Positions 50,790-53,353 of a DNA stretch of 53,353 nt are shown here, piece after piece. This DNA comes from Candidatus Raymondbacteria bacterium RIFOXYA2_FULL_49_16 (GTDB lineage: Bacteria > Fibrobacterota > OXYB2-FULL-49-7 > XYB2-FULL-49-35). Each line of letters opens with the position of its first letter. Within the stretch, counting starts at the first letter, position 1. Made by a program: the position numbers and the translations under genes. Where the stretch lies: contig MFYT01000094.1 of NCBI GenBank assembly GCA_001789205.1, positions 1 through 53,353 of the forward strand, read 5' to 3'. The notes under the pieces are model-generated. The model ran no database searches. It had not been told where the DNA came from and saw nothing but the letters and a program-made list of their open reading frames with translations.

Positions 50790-51815
50790 ATGATATACCG
50801 CAGCCCCCACTTCCTGTATCTGCTCTGCGCCATTCCCCTTCTGGTGCTCTTTTACGCCTTTGCCTTCCGCAGGAAGCGCGCCATGCTCAGAAAATTCGGC
50901 GACAGCGGCCTGGTGCAGAAGCTCTCGACCATGACCGCCGCAGGCAGGCAGGCGACCAAGGCCGCGCTGGTCATTACCGCCTTTGCCTTCATGGTCCTTG
51001 CCCTGGCGCGGCCCATGTGGGGCACGGCCATCGAGATGATGCACCGCAAGGGACTCGACATTGTCCTGGTCCTCGACCTCTCCACCAGCATGCTGGCCGA
51101 GGACATCCAGCCCTGCCGCATCAGGCGCGCCAAATACGAGATAAGCAAACTCATCGACAGGCTCACGGGCGACCGCGTGGCCATTGTGGGCTTCGCGGGT
51201 TCCGCCTTTGTCCAGTGTCCTATGACCACGGACTACGCCGCGCTCAAGATGTTCCTCGACGTACTCGACCCCTCGGCCGTGGCCACTCAGGGAACGGCCC
51301 TGGGTGCGGCCATTGAACGAGCGCGAGGATGTTTTACTCCAGGCGAAAACAAATACAAGGTCATGGTGCTCATCACCGACGGCGAAGACAACGAGGGCGA
51401 CCCCTTGTCTCAGGCGCAGAAGGCCGCGGGCGAAGGCGTCATCATCTATACGCTGGGCATCGGCGCAAAGGGCGGGGTGCCCATACCGCTTTCCAGCAAC
51501 GCGGGCGGCGTGGTGTACAAAAAGGACCGCAACGGCAATCCCGTGCTCACCACCCTGAACGAAGACGTGCTCGAGGAAATCGCCGCCTCCACGGGTGGAA
51601 AGTATTTCCACTCCACGGGCAGCGGCCTCGAACTCGACCGCATCTACGGTGAAATCAACAAACTCGATAAAAAAGAATTGCAGTCGCGCCAGTTCGGCAG
51701 ATACAGTGAACAGTTCATGTGGCCGCTGGGCTTGGCGCTCCTCCTGCTTACGGCCGAGTATTTCATCTCGTCGCGCAGGCGGAAAAAACTCACCTGGGAC
51801 GGGAGGTTCGAATGA
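50790..51815 (+). CDS. batB: BatB-type von Willebrand factor A membrane protein
   Basis: A 341-residue relative of BatA beginning six bases after its stop. The N-terminal helices (FLYLLCAIPLLVLFYAFAFR) lead into a VWA domain with MIDAS DLSTSMLAEDIQP, MTTDYAALKMFLDVLDP and VMVLITDGEDNEGD. A C-terminal helix (QFMWPLGLALLLLTAEYFIS) closes it. BatB interacts with BatA and the TPR protein BatC in related bacteria. The next gene overlaps it by 4 bp. Confidence 0.9.
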   Translation: MIYRSPHFLYLLCAIPLLVLFYAFAFRRKRAMLRKFGDSGLVQKLSTMTAAGRQATKAALVITAFAFMVLALARPMWGTAIEMMHRKGLDIVLVLDLSTSMLAEDIQPCRIRRAKYEISKLIDRLTGDRVAIVGFAGSAFVQCPMTTDYAALKMFLDVLDPSAVATQGTALGAAIERARGCFTPGENKYKVMVLITDGEDNEGDPLSQAQKAAGEGVIIYTLGIGAKGGVPIPLSSNAGGVVYKKDRNGNPVLTTLNEDVLEEIAASTGGKYFHSTGSGLELDRIYGEINKLDKKELQSRQFGRYSEQFMWPLGLALLLLTAEYFISSRRRKKLTWDGRFE

Positions 51816-52576
51816 CCCGGCCGATAATAATCCTGTGCGCATGCGCGCTTTTTCCGCTTGCCGCGGTTGCGTCGCCGGTTTTAAAAAACAGGGCGGCAAC
51901 CAAGGAATACAAAAAAGAGAAATACCAGGAGGCGGCGAAACTCTACCAGGAAGCGGAAGTCGAGGCGCCCGAGAAAAAGGAGCTTTCCTTCAATCTGGGC
52001 AGCGCACTCTACAAGGCGCAGGATTTCGACAAAGCGGCCGAGGCCTTTGGCCGGGCTGCAAAGACCAAGGACAACAGCCTGAAAAAAAAGATCTATTTCA
52101 ACACAGGAAACGCACTCTACCGCACAGGAACAGCGGCCCAGGATCAATCGGCAAATGAAAAGCTCAAAGAGGCGGTCGCCATGTACAAAAAGGCGCTCGA
52201 TATAGACCCGCAGGACATTGCGACAAAATTCAACTTGCAGAAAGCACTGCAGATGATTGAACAGAAGAAACAACAGCAGCAGCAGCAAAACCAGGACAAC
52301 AAAGACAATAAAGACAACAAAAACCAGGACAAGCAACAGCAACAGAAAGATGATCAGCAGAAAAAAGACCAGGAAAAGCAGCAGCAGAAAAAAGGCAACA
52401 ATCAAGACAAAAAAGAGGAGGAACAGAAACAGGCTGGGCAGCAGAAAAAGCCGGGAGAAATGGACAAAGAAGAAGCGGCCCGGCTCCTCGATGCGCTGAA
52501 AAAAGACGAGGAAAAAGCGCAGGAAAAACAACTGAAACTCAAATCCGGCGGTCAAAAACTGGAGAAAGACTGGTAA
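51812..52576 (+). CDS. batC: BatC-type TPR protein with Gln/Lys-rich tail
   Basis: A 254-residue protein from ATG at 51812 with GGGAGG upstream; the longer frame from 51719 lies in batB. A signal peptide (IIILCACALFPLAAVAS) precedes TPR repeats (KEKYQEAAKLYQEAEVEAPE, AQDFDKAAEAFGRAAKTKDN, AVAMYKKALDIDPQDIATKF). A long Gln/Lys/Asp/Asn low-complexity region follows (QQQQQNQDNKDNKDNKNQDK) and it ends KSGGQKLEKDW, as in BatC proteins. The low-complexity region makes the length prone to change. Confidence 0.85.
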   Translation: MTRPIIILCACALFPLAAVASPVLKNRAATKEYKKEKYQEAAKLYQEAEVEAPEKKELSFNLGSALYKAQDFDKAAEAFGRAAKTKDNSLKKKIYFNTGNALYRTGTAAQDQSANEKLKEAVAMYKKALDIDPQDIATKFNLQKALQMIEQKKQQQQQQNQDNKDNKDNKNQDKQQQQKDDQQKKDQEKQQQKKGNNQDKKEEEQKQAGQQKKPGEMDKEEAARLLDALKKDEEKAQEKQLKLKSGGQKLEKDW

Positions 52577-53353
52577 TGCAAGGAAGGAGGAGCGAGGAAC
52601 GAGGATTAAGGCAGCTTCGTGGCCGGCTACGTGTCTCGCGCCTCGCACCTCGCGCCTCGCACCTCGTTTCTTTTCTATCAATAATCCCGATTTGGGTCTG
52701 CACGGCTTCTTCTCCGCCTGCCCAGCCCACCCCCGCGCCCATCTATAAAAAAACCTATGCCATGAGCGTGCGCGATACCATTGTGCTCTCCACCTCGCTC
52801 AATCTCATGGGCCCCTCGGGCCAAGTCTCGTTTTCCACTTCACGATCCGGGTGCACTGTCGAAGACCAGGGCGTCTTCCTCTTCACTGCACGCGATACCG
52901 GCGTGTACCAGGTCTTTTTTGAGAGCAGGAGCTTCGGTCCTCTCTCCATAGATACCTGTACCATTACGGTCACCGATCAGCCTCCCTCGCTCATCGTGGG
53001 CGCACCCGAAGTGACCGCGGACATGGGTTCTCCCATGAGTTTCGGTCTTACCATACAGGACGACGGTGCAGGCGTGCGAGTCTACTACGATCTTGACGGT
53101 GACAATGCGGCTGACACCGTGTGCCAGGGCGCCGCGGACCACCAGGTGCGGTTCATGAAGCCCACGAAGAACGGCGAGAAAAAAGGGGTCTTTACAGTGC
53201 ACATCACCGTGGCCGACAACGACTCCCATGTTGTCGCTGATTCAGCGCGCCTGACGGTGTATTATCGCCCTCCTCAGGCCGACGCGGGCAGCAACATCAT
53301 CGCCTGTCCCAACCAGCCGGTCGCGCTCTCGGCCGCGCAAAGCAGGGACGGCA
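52576..53353 (+). CDS. Secreted Ig/PKD-like protein, 3' partial, N-terminus over a repeat
   Basis: The frame opens with an ATG at 52576, overlapping the batC stop by one base (TAATG), and is still open at the window end. Its first ~30 codons are the GAGGAACGAGG repeat copy B (QLRGRLRVSRLAPRASH). A signal-peptide-like segment (LVSFLSIIPIWVCTASS) follows, then Ig/PKD-like extracellular sequence (RDTIVLSTSLNLMGPSGQVS, VYYDLDGDNAADT, PPQADAGSNIIACPNQPVAL). It is not a clear BatD. The repeat may have displaced the original start, so the real initiation site is uncertain. Confidence 0.65.
   Translation, partial: MQGRRSEERGLRQLRGRLRVSRLAPRASHLVSFLSIIPIWVCTASSPPAQPTPAPIYKKTYAMSVRDTIVLSTSLNLMGPSGQVSFSTSRSGCTVEDQGVFLFTARDTGVYQVFFESRSFGPLSIDTCTITVTDQPPSLIVGAPEVTADMGSPMSFGLTIQDDGAGVRVYYDLDGDNAADTVCQGAADHQVRFMKPTKNGEKKGVFTVHITVADNDSHVVADSARLTVYYRPPQADAGSNIIACPNQPVALSAAQSRDG
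52594..52670. repeat. GAGGAACGAGG-type inverted repeat, copy B
   Basis: GAGGAACGAGGA at 52594-52605 faces two copies of CCTCGCACCTCG (52641-52652 and 52655-52666). It has the same arm sequences as copy A at 41047 and lies in the batC-secreted-protein junction, inside the open frame of the latter. Confidence 0.7.

Noticed and set aside
35239-52200. Long antisense frames inside the GC-rich genes
   Set aside because: They are codon-composition shadows of clearly supported genes, with Arg/Pro/Ser-rich translations and no start signals.
1-53353. CRISPR array
   Set aside because: No regularly spaced direct repeats were seen. The Cas4-like nuclease has no cas1 or cas2 beside it and fits the recombination block better.
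52576-53353. BatD
   Set aside because: The position after batC suggests BatD, but the visible part is PKD/Ig-like with PPQADAGS-type repeats and does not show BatD features.

Overview
The window joins two different kinds of DNA at a tRNA gene. Positions 1 to about 27,035 are AT-richer accessory DNA that ends at a tyrosine integrase lying just before a tRNA-Met(CAU)-like gene (27036-27112, minus strand). Positions 27,200 to 53,353 are GC-richer and look chromosomal. Secreted proteins with C-terminal NPFNP/FlgD-like sorting domains, a batABC operon, and GAGGAACGAGG-type intergenic repeats suggest a member of the Fibrobacterota/Chitinivibrionia or a related FCB-group lineage. This placement is an inference; no rRNA or other phylogenetic marker is present.

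Left accessory part (1-9.5 kb). It starts inside an Eco57I-like restriction-modification enzyme, followed by a putative nuclease partner and a C-terminal scrap of HsdM. Next come an unusual class A penicillin-binding protein without a visible membrane anchor and a translationally coupled membrane protein. After these are small regulators, one with a domain resembling the RNA polymerase alpha C-terminal domain, and three small lipoproteins on the minus strand.

Integrative element core (9.7-27.0 kb). A minus-strand block encodes a Cas4/RecB-like nuclease, a protein with an ERF-type C-terminal helical domain, SpoVG, a zinc ribbon, DUF932, small membrane proteins and a 743-residue protein. That large protein carries QIR...GKG, RPM.SSF and DYDGD motifs in the order seen in two-barrel RNA polymerases (QDE-1/YonO type). 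A plus-strand block encodes a GHKL ATPase, a RecD-like helicase, a replication-type HTH protein, a primase-polymerase, a radical SAM protein, an excisionase-like protein and the integrase. Between the blocks sit a PIN toxin-antitoxin pair and a sigma-54 activator. Divergent from the activator is a -24/-12 promoter that would transcribe a leader folding into a three-way junction. Together the genes suggest an integrated element with its own replication, recombination, possibly transcription, and sigma-54 control. No virion or conjugation genes are visible. The other attachment site is not in the window.

Chromosomal part (27.2-53.4 kb). Three tandem paralogous secreted alpha/beta-hydrolases, with a LamG protein inserted between the first and second, end in FlgD-like sorting domains. 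Then come a GH106-like glycosidase with a divergent AraC regulator, a cysteine-cluster protein, XerC, a STAS-DUF2225 protein, an OppABC-type transporter, a GAF sensor with a degenerate phosphatase-like tail, a GH38-like DUF5054 protein, batA-batB-batC, and the start of a large secreted protein.

All calls come from reading the sequence and translations by eye. No database search or folding program was run.
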